The notes under the pieces are model-generated. The model was not told the DNA's origin. It saw only the letters and a list, made by a program, of their open reading frames with translations, and ran no database searches. Below are positions 1 through 7,531 of a DNA stretch of 44,112 nt, in pieces. The stretch spans positions 1 to 44,112 of the forward strand of contig JALFHZ010000199.1 of assembly GCA_022776445.1 (NCBI GenBank). The letters run 5' to 3'. The DNA is from Lachnospiraceae bacterium. GTDB lineage: Bacteria > Bacillota > Clostridia > Lachnospirales > Lachnospiraceae. The translations under genes and the position numbers were made by a program. The number at the start of each line of letters is the position of its first letter. The first letter of the stretch is position 1.

Positions 1-257
1 GCAAGGATTATCTTCTGGAGACATTGCAGAAGCATGGCTATGAGACCATGAAGCAGGAAGGAAACTTTATTTTTGTGCGGCCGCGATGCAGGGAGGCTCA
101 TGAACTGGCCCGCGAACTGGAGACAGAGAAACGGATTCTGGTCAAAACCTACGGCAATCCGCTTCTGAAAGATTATCTGCGGATTTCTACGGGAGCACGG
201 GAGTATATGCAGCCGTTTCTGAATGCGCTGTTTGAGCTGGACTGCGAAAGGAGCTGA
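1..257 (+). CDS. PLP-dependent aminotransferase, class I/II (3' fragment)
   Basis: Only the last 84 or so residues are present; the reading frame is open from base 3 to the TGA at 255-257 and runs off the left edge. The visible part has the look of the small domain of histidinol-phosphate-aminotransferase-like enzymes: GNFIFVRP, then a helix, KRILVKTYGNP, and DYLRISTGAREYMQPFL, which matches the family's closing R-I-[ST]-x-G segment whose arginine binds the substrate acid group. The next gene starts four bases later and is a LicC-like nucleotidyltransferase. Such aminotransferase/nucleotidyltransferase pairs, sometimes fused, occur in loci that put aminoethylphosphonate or choline-like groups on surface glycans. 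Whether this enzyme makes an amino-alcohol phosphonate, histidine or another amine cannot be told from the tail alone. Confidence 0.7.
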   Translation, partial: KDYLLETLQKHGYETMKQEGNFIFVRPRCREAHELARELETEKRILVKTYGNPLLKDYLRISTGAREYMQPFLNALFELDCERS

Positions 258-260
258 GCG

Positions 261-1019
261 ATGAAGGCGTTTTTACTTGCTGCCGGTAAGGGCAGCAGAA
301 TCAGCAAAAATATTCCCAATATTCCGAAGTGTACCCTGGATGTAGGCGGCAAGCCGCTGATCCGGAAAACGGTGGAGATGCTTCTGGAAAATGGCATTGA
401 CGTAACCGTGATTGTAGGATATCGTTATCGGGAGATTATCCGTGTTCTGGAAGGCTGTCCGGTTCATATTGTGCACAATCCGTTTTATGATGTGACCAAC
501 AGCATCGGTTCGCTGTGGATGGCAGAGAATCTGGGGCTGTTTTCCGAAGAGGATACGATCATTGCCAATGGGGATGTCTTCTGGTCTCAGGAAATTCTGG
601 ACTTTATGAAACGAAAGGTTCCTGAGGGGGATGTTTACATGCTGGGAGATTCCAACCGGGTCCTGGACGGAGATTATTTTTTCGGAACGGAGAACGGATA
701 TCTGAAACGATACGGCAAAGAACTGACCGTGGAAGAACGGGACTGTGAATATGTAGGAATTGCCTATGTGAGTGCGGCATTTATCCCGGTTTTTTTGAAG
801 CGGCTGAATGAAATGATTGATGAGCAGTGCCACGGGAAATGGTGGGAAGACGCCATTTATTCCCTGAGCGATGTGCATCCGATTCCGGTCAAGGATATCG
901 CCGGGATGTTCTGGGCGGAAGTGGATTTTATTGAAGATTACAGGAGAATTCTGGACTATGTCCGGGAGAAAACAGGAATAGAAACCAATGGAAGTATTAC
1001 GACGTTTGATCATAAATGA
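261..1019 (+). CDS. LicC-like sugar/choline/aminoalkyl-phosphate nucleotidyltransferase
   Basis: This 252-residue protein is a single nucleotidyltransferase domain. It opens with the pyrophosphorylase signature LAAGKGSRI (residues 6-14), followed by PKCTLDVGGKPLI, where the lysine normally contacts the phosphate. NPFYDVTNSIGSLWMA (about residues 74-89) resembles the N-x-x-Y-x-x-T-N-x-x-S-L stretch of phosphocholine cytidylyltransferases (LicC), and NGDVFW (about 103-108) carries the metal-binding aspartate. The C-terminal WAEVDFIEDYR fits the second metal site. The expected reaction is CTP plus a phospho- or phosphono-alcohol giving a CDP- or CMP-activated group for a surface polymer. The ATG at 261 has AGGAG at 247-251. 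The 3' end overlaps the flippase gene by 32 bases, so the two are probably translationally coupled. The substrate (choline, aminoethylphosphonate or a sugar phosphate) is inferred, not shown. Confidence 0.8.
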   Translation: MKAFLLAAGKGSRISKNIPNIPKCTLDVGGKPLIRKTVEMLLENGIDVTVIVGYRYREIIRVLEGCPVHIVHNPFYDVTNSIGSLWMAENLGLFSEEDTIIANGDVFWSQEILDFMKRKVPEGDVYMLGDSNRVLDGDYFFGTENGYLKRYGKELTVEERDCEYVGIAYVSAAFIPVFLKRLNEMIDEQCHGKWWEDAIYSLSDVHPIPVKDIAGMFWAEVDFIEDYRRILDYVREKTGIETNGSITTFDHK

Positions 1020-2265
1020 CAATCCGGATACGCTGGAAAAGCGAAATATGATCTGGAACATGATAGGCAGTTTTCTCTATGCGTTTGCGTCCATGGTGCT
1101 GACCATGGCCGTGGTACAGATCGTGGGAGATGAACAGGGAGGGATCTTCACCTTTGCATTTACGACGTTTGGACAGCAGATGTTCATGGTGGCGTATTTC
1201 GGGATCCGCCCATATCAGATTACAGATGTGGAGAACCGGTATACCTTTGGCGATTATCTGGGGCTGCGTATGCTGACCAGTGCGTGTGCGCTGGCAATCG
1301 GTATCGGGTATATTCTGATGCAGGGTTACACACCGCAGAAGGCATGGGTAGTATTTCTGATGGTTTGTTATAAGGTGATTGACGGCTTTGCCGATACCTA
1401 CGAGGCGGAGTTTCAGAGAAGCGGGCGGCTCTATCTGACGGGGAAATCCAATGCGTTCCGGACTGTGTTGTCTGTGGGATGTTTTATTACGGCGCTTCTG
1501 ATGACGAAAAGTCTGGTATTTGCCAGCGCAGCTGCAGTGGGGGCGCAGGTACTTGGTGTATTGCTGTTTGATGTTGCTGTGATCGGCGGACTGGATAATA
1601 TTGACTGGTCCTGGAACCCGGCCGGATGCAGGGGACTGCTGCAGAGCTGCCTGTTGCTGTTTTTATCGGTATTCCTGGATTTTTATATCTTTTCTGCGGC
1701 AAAATATGCCATAGAAGGAAATATGAATGATGCGGCGATGGCGGTTTACGGTGCGATTTTCATGCCCACTTCCGTGATTAATCTGGTTGCCGGATTCGTG
1801 ATCCGGCCGTTTCTGACGAAGCTTTCCTATTACTGGGAAGTGAAGGAGATGAAAGCGTTTGGCGGCGTGATCGGTAAAATTTTTGTTGTGATTCTGGGGC
1901 TGACTGTGCTGGCTGTCGGCGGAGCGGCGGTGCTGGGAATTCCGGTTCTGAGCCTTCTTTACTCCAATCTGAGAGATGCACTTTCAGAGTGCCGTCTGGC
2001 GCTGGTGATGATTGTTCTGGGCGGAGGTTTTAATGCCTGGATGAATCTGTTTTATTATACGCTGGTGATTATGAAACGGCAGAGGCATATCTTTGGCGGA
2101 TATGTTCTGGTGTGTGTGACTGCGGCAGTGATTTCGCCGCAGGCGGTACGCGCAGGAGGGATCCTGGGAGGTGCGGCTTCCTATCTGCTGCTGATGATTT
2201 TGCTGGCGTTATGTTTCGGTCTGATGACGGCATGGGGGTTTGCCGCTGCCAGACATAAGGGGTAA
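988..2265 (+). CDS. Wzx-like polysaccharide flippase (MOP/PST superfamily)
   Basis: This 425-residue integral membrane protein has about 12 predicted hydrophobic segments and the arrangement of oligosaccharide flippases, which move lipid-linked repeat units across the cytoplasmic membrane. The opening NMIGSFLYAFASMVLTMAVV is the usual first helix of the family, and the middle has GFADTYEAEFQRSGRL, a family-like loop with charged residues. The ATG at 988 lies inside the upstream nucleotidyltransferase gene (32-base overlap); a later in-frame ATG at 1048 is possible but would cut off the charged N-terminal cap. Its place between a nucleotidyltransferase and glycosyltransferases supports export of a decorated glycan. 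The locus also encodes an ABC-type polysaccharide permease, so two export routes may coexist. Confidence 0.8.
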   Translation: MEVLRRLIINDNPDTLEKRNMIWNMIGSFLYAFASMVLTMAVVQIVGDEQGGIFTFAFTTFGQQMFMVAYFGIRPYQITDVENRYTFGDYLGLRMLTSACALAIGIGYILMQGYTPQKAWVVFLMVCYKVIDGFADTYEAEFQRSGRLYLTGKSNAFRTVLSVGCFITALLMTKSLVFASAAAVGAQVLGVLLFDVAVIGGLDNIDWSWNPAGCRGLLQSCLLLFLSVFLDFYIFSAAKYAIEGNMNDAAMAVYGAIFMPTSVINLVAGFVIRPFLTKLSYYWEVKEMKAFGGVIGKIFVVILGLTVLAVGGAAVLGIPVLSLLYSNLRDALSECRLALVMIVLGGGFNAWMNLFYYTLVIMKRQRHIFGGYVLVCVTAAVISPQAVRAGGILGGAASYLLLMILLALCFGLMTAWGFAAARHKG

Positions 2266-2310
2266 ATGACGGGATGGTGCAGAACTGGGAAGCATAAAGG
2301 AGTATGAGAA

Positions 2311-3255
2311 ATGGAAGAGAACAGAAAGACGGTCGCGGTACTGGTGCCGACTTACCGGCCGGATAAAAAGTTTTCGAGACTGCTGCAGATGCTGCAGCAC
2401 CAGACTTATCCGGTAAAGCAGATCATTATTATGAATACAGAGCAGTCACTCTGGAATGAAAACGGATATCAGGGGATCCCGGGACTGGAGGTTCACCATG
2501 TGGCGAAAACGGAATTTGATCACGGCGGGACACGAAAGAAGGGTATGGAATATGTGAAGACAGATGTTTGTATCTGTATGACGCAGGATGCTGTCCCGGC
2601 GGATGCATATCTGGTGGAAAATCTGGTGAAGGCGCTGTATCAGAAGACGCAGGAGGAGCCGATTGCTTCTGCCTATGCAAGACAACTGCCGGACAAAGAC
2701 TGCCGTCTGATTGAACGTTATACCCGGTCATTTAATTATCCGGAGGAAAGCCGGGTGAAAACAGAAGCGGATCTTCCGAATCTGGGAATTAAAACGTATT
2801 TCTGTTCCAATGTCTGCGCTGCATACCGGATGGATATCTATGACCGTCTGGATGGATTTGTGGATCAGGCAATTTTCAATGAAGATATGCTGTATGCAGC
2901 GCAGGTGATTGATGCCGGATACGGGATTGCGTATGCGGCGGACGCAAAAGTGATTCATTCGCATAATTACAGCGGCCTTCAGCAGCTGCACCGTAATTTT
3001 GACCTGGCTGTGTCGCAGGCACAGCATCCGGAGGTGTTTGCTTCTGTTCCATCAGAAGGTGAGGGAATCCGCATGGTAAAACAGACGGCAAACTATCTGA
3101 AAGAGCAGAAGAAGTGGCATCTGCTTCCGGAATTGGTGTATCAGAGCGGATGCAAATATCTTGGTTACCGGCTGGGAAAGCGTTACCGCCTGCTGCCGAT
3201 GCCGCTGGTGCGGAAACTGACGATGAATCCGACATACTGGAATCGTCAGGAATGA
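2311..3255 (+). CDS. Family 2 glycosyltransferase, rhamnosyltransferase-like
   Basis: This 314-residue cytoplasmic protein has a GT-A fold layout. VAVLVPTYRPDK starts the first strand, EFDHGGTRKKG (about residues 68-78) is the motif seen in rhamnosyltransferases of the RfbF/RgpB type, and MTQDAVP (about 90-96) is the metal-binding region. FNEDMLYAAQV (about 190-200) holds the acidic pair that supplies the catalytic base. Family knowledge suggests transfer of a deoxyhexose, probably L-rhamnose, from dTDP-rhamnose to a growing lipid-linked glycan. The downstream rfbC gene, which makes the rhamnose precursor, supports this. GGAG lies 11 bases before the ATG. Acceptor and linkage are unknown. Confidence 0.8.
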   Translation: MEENRKTVAVLVPTYRPDKKFSRLLQMLQHQTYPVKQIIIMNTEQSLWNENGYQGIPGLEVHHVAKTEFDHGGTRKKGMEYVKTDVCICMTQDAVPADAYLVENLVKALYQKTQEEPIASAYARQLPDKDCRLIERYTRSFNYPEESRVKTEADLPNLGIKTYFCSNVCAAYRMDIYDRLDGFVDQAIFNEDMLYAAQVIDAGYGIAYAADAKVIHSHNYSGLQQLHRNFDLAVSQAQHPEVFASVPSEGEGIRMVKQTANYLKEQKKWHLLPELVYQSGCKYLGYRLGKRYRLLPMPLVRKLTMNPTYWNRQE

Positions 3256-3274
3256 AGGATACTGGAGAAAAGCA

Positions 3275-3967
3275 ATGTCTAATTTACTGATTGTTATACC
3301 GGCTTATAATGAAGAAAAGAATATCGTGCGGGTGGTGGAGCGTCTTCAGACGGAGTATCCGCAGTTTGATTATGTAGTGGTCAACGATGGTTCCAGAGAC
3401 AGTACACCGGAATTGTGCCGCCGCCATGGTTTTCACATGATTGATCTCCCGGTCAATCTGGGGCTGGCCGGAGCCTTTCAGACAGGGCTGAAATATGCGT
3501 ACCGCAGGGGATACGATTATGCTATTCAGTATGATGGTGATGGTCAGCATCGGCCGGAATACATTCAGCCGATGCTGGAGAAAATGCAGGAAGGCTATGA
3601 CATCGTGGTCGGTTCCCGGTTTTTGTCTGAGAAAAAGCCGCGGTCCATGCGGATGCTGGGCAGCAATCTGATCGAACTGGCTTTGCGTCTGACTACAGGC
3701 GCCGTGATTCATGATCCGACTTCCGGAATGCGGATGTTTAACCGCAGTATGATTGAAGAGTTTGCGTGCGGCATGAATTATGGACCCGAACCGGATACAC
3801 TTTCCTATCTGATCAAGAATGGTGCAAACGTAGCGGAGGTTCAGGTGAAAATGGATGAGCGGATGGCAGGGGTCAGTTATCTGACCCCGGTCAATGCAGC
3901 CAAATACATGGTGCGGATGCTGCTTTCCATCCTGCTGATTCAGAATTTCCGAAGGAGGAATCCGTGA
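3275..3967 (+). CDS. Family 2 glycosyltransferase, polyprenyl-phosphate sugar synthase-like
   Basis: The 230-residue protein resembles dolichol-phosphate mannosyltransferase-type enzymes. It shows VIPAYNEEKNIVRVV at the N-terminus, VVVNDGSRDST (about residues 35-45), NLGLAGAFQTGLKYA, and YDGDGQH (about 88-94), the DxD metal/nucleotide site. DPTSGMRMFNR (about 148-158) is the conserved acceptor-loop motif. It lacks C-terminal transmembrane helices of its own. The next gene, one base later, is a small DUF2304 membrane protein, which commonly accompanies such enzymes and may anchor it. A DUF2142 membrane protein of GT-C appearance follows. The likely role is to load a sugar on undecaprenyl phosphate for use outside the membrane by that protein. 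The sugar is not identifiable. Confidence 0.82.
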   Translation: MSNLLIVIPAYNEEKNIVRVVERLQTEYPQFDYVVVNDGSRDSTPELCRRHGFHMIDLPVNLGLAGAFQTGLKYAYRRGYDYAIQYDGDGQHRPEYIQPMLEKMQEGYDIVVGSRFLSEKKPRSMRMLGSNLIELALRLTTGAVIHDPTSGMRMFNRSMIEEFACGMNYGPEPDTLSYLIKNGANVAEVQVKMDERMAGVSYLTPVNAAKYMVRMLLSILLIQNFRRRNP

Positions 3968-3968
3968 T

Positions 3969-4334
3969 ATGACGATGATGCTGAGAATCAGTCTGATTGC
4001 TGCGTCGCTGATTACGACGGCAATTATTATGAATAAGATCCGTAAATCCAAGGTGCAGATCGAGGATTCTATTTTCTGGGTGCTGTTTTCCGGAATCCTG
4101 CTTCTCTTCAGTGTATTCCCGCAGGTGGCCTACGTTTTGTCGGATCTGGTGGGGACACAGGCACCGTCGAATTTTATTTTCATGCTGGTGATATTCCTGC
4201 TTCTGATCAAGGTGTTTTCCATGACGGTACGTATTTCCCAGCTGGAAGCAAAGCTGCGGGAACTGGTGCAGCGCATGGCGCTGGAAGAACTGGAAACACA
4301 GGAAAAAAAGAACACAGAGGATAAGAGCGAATGA
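3969..4334 (+). CDS. DUF2304 family membrane protein
   Basis: This small protein (121 residues) has three hydrophobic stretches at about residues 4-21, 37-58 and 67-86, followed by a charged C-terminal helix rich in Glu, Leu and Arg (SQLEAKLRELVQRMALEEL) that could form a coiled coil in the cytoplasm. The fold and gene position match DUF2304. That family has no proven biochemical function but is regularly found directly after polyprenyl-phosphate glycosyltransferases. The start lies one base after the preceding stop codon, and the end overlaps the next gene through ATGATG/TGA, so the three genes are translationally coupled. A membrane anchor or partner role for the glycosyltransferase is my inference. 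Confidence 0.75.
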   Translation: MTMMLRISLIAASLITTAIIMNKIRKSKVQIEDSIFWVLFSGILLLFSVFPQVAYVLSDLVGTQAPSNFIFMLVIFLLLIKVFSMTVRISQLEAKLRELVQRMALEELETQEKKNTEDKSE

Positions 4335-6001
4335 TGCAAACGAGAAAACTGTGGAAACATGGAACAGGGCTTCTGCTTCTGATGACGGGGGTTCTGGCGC
4401 TTCTGGCGGCGGTACATTTTCTGGATGTCCGTGCAGGTGTGTGGGAGAGCGGAGATTCCTGGCAGATCAGCCGTTATCTGGTGCTGGCGGCTGTTGGAAC
4501 GATGTCTGCGGCTGCGGCCGGTGTGCTTCTGCTGCGGAACAGATGCCGTCTGGAGACGGTGTTTATTATCTCGGCGCTGGCATTTGGAAGTCTTTATCTG
4601 TATATTCTGCCTCCGCTTTCGGCGCCGGATGAGGCGCGGCATTATATCAGTGCCTATCAGTTGTCCAACCGGCTGATGGGGTTGCCCGCAGTCGGAGAGG
4701 ACGGGAAGGTTCCGGTTCGGGAGGAGGACTGGTTCGCCGAAGATTCCTGCCGGGATTTTGACGCGTATGTGACTGCAGACGGAGCACTGGCGACCGACGA
4801 GGAAGGTGCAGACGGCGCGAAGGTACTCGGTCAGGTCCTGACGGCAGAAACGTATCGGCTGCTTCATGAGAAGGGGACGGCGTGGGAGGAACCGCGCAGG
4901 GCAGCGGACGGCAGCTATGGCAACGGAACGGCACTTTCCAATCATCACCCGGTAGTGACCACCCCGCTCGCCTATCTGATGCCGGCGCTGGGAATTACTC
5001 TGGCGCGGCTGATCGGGCTCAACTGCACCGGACTGTTGTACTTTGGATGTCTGTTTAATCTGATACTGTTCACTGCAGCAACGTATCTGTCGCTGCGCCG
5101 GCTGCCCTTTGGAAGGGAAGTACTGTTTGGCGTGACACTGCTTCCGATGGTGATTCAGCTTTCGGCATCCTTTTCCTATGATACCTTTATCATGGCCGGT
5201 ATTTTTTACTTTACAGCTCACTGCCTGTATCTGGCGTATGAGGCAGAGCGTGTGCGGCCGCTGGATATTCTGATTCTGGCGCTGGTGATGGCGGCTGTGG
5301 GGCCATGCAAGATGGTCTATACCGTGTTTATGGGACTCTGTCTGCTGATTCCGGCACGCAAATTCGGAACATGGGGCAAATGGCTGCTTTCGGCAGTCTG
5401 TGTCCTGGGTGCGTGGGGAGCGGCGATGGCTCTGATTAATGGGCAGACGGTTGCGTCCTATGCGGCGGAGACAGAGAATTACATTGACTGGGCGGGCGAG
5501 GCCGGATATAGTTTTGCGATGCTGGTACATCAGCCGGTGCGCTGCCTGCAGCTGTTTTTTAACACCGTGATCTGGCAGGCGGAGTATTGGCATATGACGG
5601 TGATCGGCGCTTATCTGGGCAATATTGATACGGTGCTGGATGTACCGTATGTTCTGGTAGTTTTCTTCACAGTCGGACTTCTGGGGCTTGCGCTGCGCAA
5701 ACCGGGGGACAGTCTGGTGCTTGTAGGCGGAAGAAGGTTATGGATCTGGTTTCTGTGCCTGCTGTGCGCGGGGGCCGTGATGTTTTCCATGCTGCTTGCC
5801 TGGACACCGGTCAGTTCGCGGATTATCTGCGGTGTGCAGGGACGGTATTTTCTGCCGTTTCTTCCAATTCTGCTGATGACGTGGAAAAATGACATGGTTG
5901 TTCTGACAGACAATCACGATCGCAGTCTTCTGTACCTGATGTGCTGCGCCAATGTTTATATCGTATTTCGGATATTCAGTATTGTGTGTATGAGGCTGTG
6001 A
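4331..6001 (+). CDS. DUF2142 family multi-pass membrane protein (putative GT-C glycosyltransferase)
   Basis: The 556-residue protein has roughly 12 membrane segments. LPPLSAPDEARHY (about residues 96-108) sits in the first extracytoplasmic loop and carries the Pro-Asp-Glu-x-x-His pattern typical of DUF2142 and similar to the acidic catalytic motif of GT-C glycosyltransferases. A long soluble loop of about 90 residues, rich in acidic residues, separates this motif from the next helices (SNHHPVVTTPLAYLMP). Members of this family lie in surface polysaccharide and rhamnan loci and probably transfer a sugar from a polyprenyl-phosphate donor outside the membrane. The donor would be made by the coupled glycosyltransferase two genes upstream. 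The start overlaps the DUF2304 stop by four bases. The enzymatic role is family-level inference. Confidence 0.75.
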   Translation: MMQTRKLWKHGTGLLLLMTGVLALLAAVHFLDVRAGVWESGDSWQISRYLVLAAVGTMSAAAAGVLLLRNRCRLETVFIISALAFGSLYLYILPPLSAPDEARHYISAYQLSNRLMGLPAVGEDGKVPVREEDWFAEDSCRDFDAYVTADGALATDEEGADGAKVLGQVLTAETYRLLHEKGTAWEEPRRAADGSYGNGTALSNHHPVVTTPLAYLMPALGITLARLIGLNCTGLLYFGCLFNLILFTAATYLSLRRLPFGREVLFGVTLLPMVIQLSASFSYDTFIMAGIFYFTAHCLYLAYEAERVRPLDILILALVMAAVGPCKMVYTVFMGLCLLIPARKFGTWGKWLLSAVCVLGAWGAAMALINGQTVASYAAETENYIDWAGEAGYSFAMLVHQPVRCLQLFFNTVIWQAEYWHMTVIGAYLGNIDTVLDVPYVLVVFFTVGLLGLALRKPGDSLVLVGGRRLWIWFLCLLCAGAVMFSMLLAWTPVSSRIICGVQGRYFLPFLPILLMTWKNDMVVLTDNHDRSLLYLMCCANVYIVFRIFSIVCMRL

Positions 6002-6009
6002 CCTTTCTT

Positions 6010-6038
6010 TTGACAAAGAGAACAGAACGTAGTATATT
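6010..6038 (+). promoter_or_regulatory. Sigma-A type promoter upstream of rfbC
   Basis: A consensus -35 box TTGACA (6010-6015) is separated by 17 bases from TATATT (6033-6038), five of six matches to the consensus -10. It begins nine bases after the stop codon of the DUF2142 gene and 53 bases before the rfbC start. The rfbC-permease-acyltransferase group can therefore be transcribed separately from the glycosyltransferase genes upstream. I see no terminator between the two groups, so read-through is also expected. Confidence 0.75.
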
Positions 6039-6090
6039 GTAAATGTATTTTTCTGCGCCTTTGACGCAAAGAGGAAAGGAACGAGAAAAA

Positions 6091-6645
6091 ATGGGAAAAA
6101 TTAAAGTAACTCCGTGTGAGATAGAAGGCTTGTATGTGATCGAGCCGACGGTATTTAAGGATGAGAGAGGCTATTTTGTAGAGACTTATAATCAGAATGA
6201 TTTCAAAGAAGCAGGTCTGAATATGGTATTTGTCCAGGACAATCAGTCCATGTCTGTGAGAGGCGTGCTGCGCGGTCTGCATTTTCAGAAACAGTTCCCG
6301 CAGGGCAAGCTGGTTCGTGCAATCCGTGGTGCGGTATTTGATGTGGCTGTGGATCTGCGTGCCGATTCCAAAACCTACGGTAAGTGGTTTGGCGTGGAGC
6401 TGACCGCAGAGAATAAGAAGCAGTTCTATATTCCGGAAGGATTTGCGCATGGTTTCCTGGTACTGTCGGATGAGGCGGAGTTTGCTTACAAATGCACGGA
6501 TTTCTATCATCCGGGTGATGAGGGCGGTCTGGCATGGAATGATCCGGAGATCGGCATTGACTGGCCGCTGCAGGAAGGCGTGGAACTGATCATTTCCGAG
6601 AAGGATCAGAAGTGGAGCGGGCTCAAGGATACGTTCAAATTCTGA
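6091..6645 (+). CDS. rfbC: dTDP-4-dehydrorhamnose 3,5-epimerase
   Basis: This 184-residue cupin enzyme converts dTDP-4-keto-6-deoxy-glucose to dTDP-4-keto-L-rhamnose, the third step of dTDP-L-rhamnose synthesis. Diagnostic segments are FKDERGYFVETY near the N-terminus, VLRGLHFQ with the catalytic histidine (about residue 66), FDVAVDLR, and YIPEGFAHGFLVLSDEAEF with the conserved tyrosine/histidine region, ending in DPEIGIDWP. Length is typical. An upstream in-frame ATG at 6043 would add 16 unrelated residues; I chose 6091 because AGGAAAGGA lies just upstream. The partners rfbA, rfbB and rfbD are not in the window, so the other steps must be encoded elsewhere or left of it. Confidence 0.95.
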   Translation: MGKIKVTPCEIEGLYVIEPTVFKDERGYFVETYNQNDFKEAGLNMVFVQDNQSMSVRGVLRGLHFQKQFPQGKLVRAIRGAVFDVAVDLRADSKTYGKWFGVELTAENKKQFYIPEGFAHGFLVLSDEAEFAYKCTDFYHPGDEGGLAWNDPEIGIDWPLQEGVELIISEKDQKWSGLKDTFKF

Positions 6646-6672
6646 GATGAAACTGGAAAGGAATAAAAGGAT

Positions 6673-7485
6673 ATGACCTATCTGATTTCACTTCTGAAGG
6701 AAATCGTAAAGAAGAGAAAGCTGATCTGGGATTTGTCGAAGGCGGATTTTAAGAAACGGTTTGTGGGATCGTATTTTGGAATCGTCTGGATGTTTGTGCA
6801 GCCGATGGTGACCGTGCTGATCTACTTCTTCATTTTTCAGGTCGGTTTCAAGAGTGTTCCGCCGGTGCCTGGTGTGCCGTATGTGCTGTGGCTGATTCCA
6901 GGTATTGTACCATGGTTCTTTTTCAGTGAGGCACTCAACTGTGTGACGAACTGTCTGCAGGAGTACAGTTATCTGGTGAAAAAAGTGGTGTTTCAGGTGG
7001 AGATTCTGCCGATCATCAAATTGATCTCCTGTCTGATGGTACATGGATTTTTTGTGATGATTATGCTGATTGCCTTTGGTCTGTATGGACGGATTCCTAT
7101 GCTGACCTGGCTGCAGATTGTGTACTATTCGTTTGCCGCATCCATGCTGGCGCTGGCGTTTGGCTATCTGTCTGCCGCAATCCATGTGTTTTTTAAGGAT
7201 ATGGCGCAGATTGTCAGCATCTGCCTGCAGTTTGGCATGTGGCTGACGCCGATCATGTATCATGAGAGTATGTTTGAGAGTCGGGCACCGTGGGCCGTCT
7301 CGCTTCTGAAACTGAATCCGTTTTATTATGTGGTAGCCGGATATCGTGACAGTATGCTGACGGGGAACTGGTTCTGGGAGAGACCAAAGCTGGGCCTTTA
7401 TTTCTGGCTGGTGACGGCGGTGATCGGGCTGGTCGGGCTTAAAGTATTTAAACGGTTGCGTCCGCATTTTTCGGATGTGCTGTAA
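6673..7485 (+). CDS. ABC-2 type polysaccharide/teichoic acid export permease
   Basis: This 270-residue membrane protein of the TagG/Wzm/RfbD type has six hydrophobic segments. It begins with LIWDLSKADFKKRFVGSYFG, the cytoplasmic interface helix typical of the family, followed by IVWMFVQPMVTVLIYFFIF, and ends with the family-like KRLRPHFSDVL. Such permeases form dimers and need a cognate ATPase (TagH/Wzt), which is normally the very next gene. Here the next gene is an acyltransferase, 46 bases away, and no ATPase is present in the window. The partner must be supplied from elsewhere or has been lost. The RBS and ATG at 6673 follow rfbC by 27 bases. Confidence 0.88.
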   Translation: MTYLISLLKEIVKKRKLIWDLSKADFKKRFVGSYFGIVWMFVQPMVTVLIYFFIFQVGFKSVPPVPGVPYVLWLIPGIVPWFFFSEALNCVTNCLQEYSYLVKKVVFQVEILPIIKLISCLMVHGFFVMIMLIAFGLYGRIPMLTWLQIVYYSFAASMLALAFGYLSAAIHVFFKDMAQIVSICLQFGMWLTPIMYHESMFESRAPWAVSLLKLNPFYYVVAGYRDSMLTGNWFWERPKLGLYFWLVTAVIGLVGLKVFKRLRPHFSDVL

Positions 7486-7531
7486 ACTGAATATCGCAGC
7501 GGTGAAACCGCGCAGGAAGGAAGGCCATAGG

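Noticed and set aside
4130-5593. 487-codon minus-strand open frame opposite the DUF2142 gene
   Set aside because: The translation is rich in Arg, Gln, His and Pro with no recognisable domain, no RBS and full overlap with a convincing plus-strand membrane protein gene.
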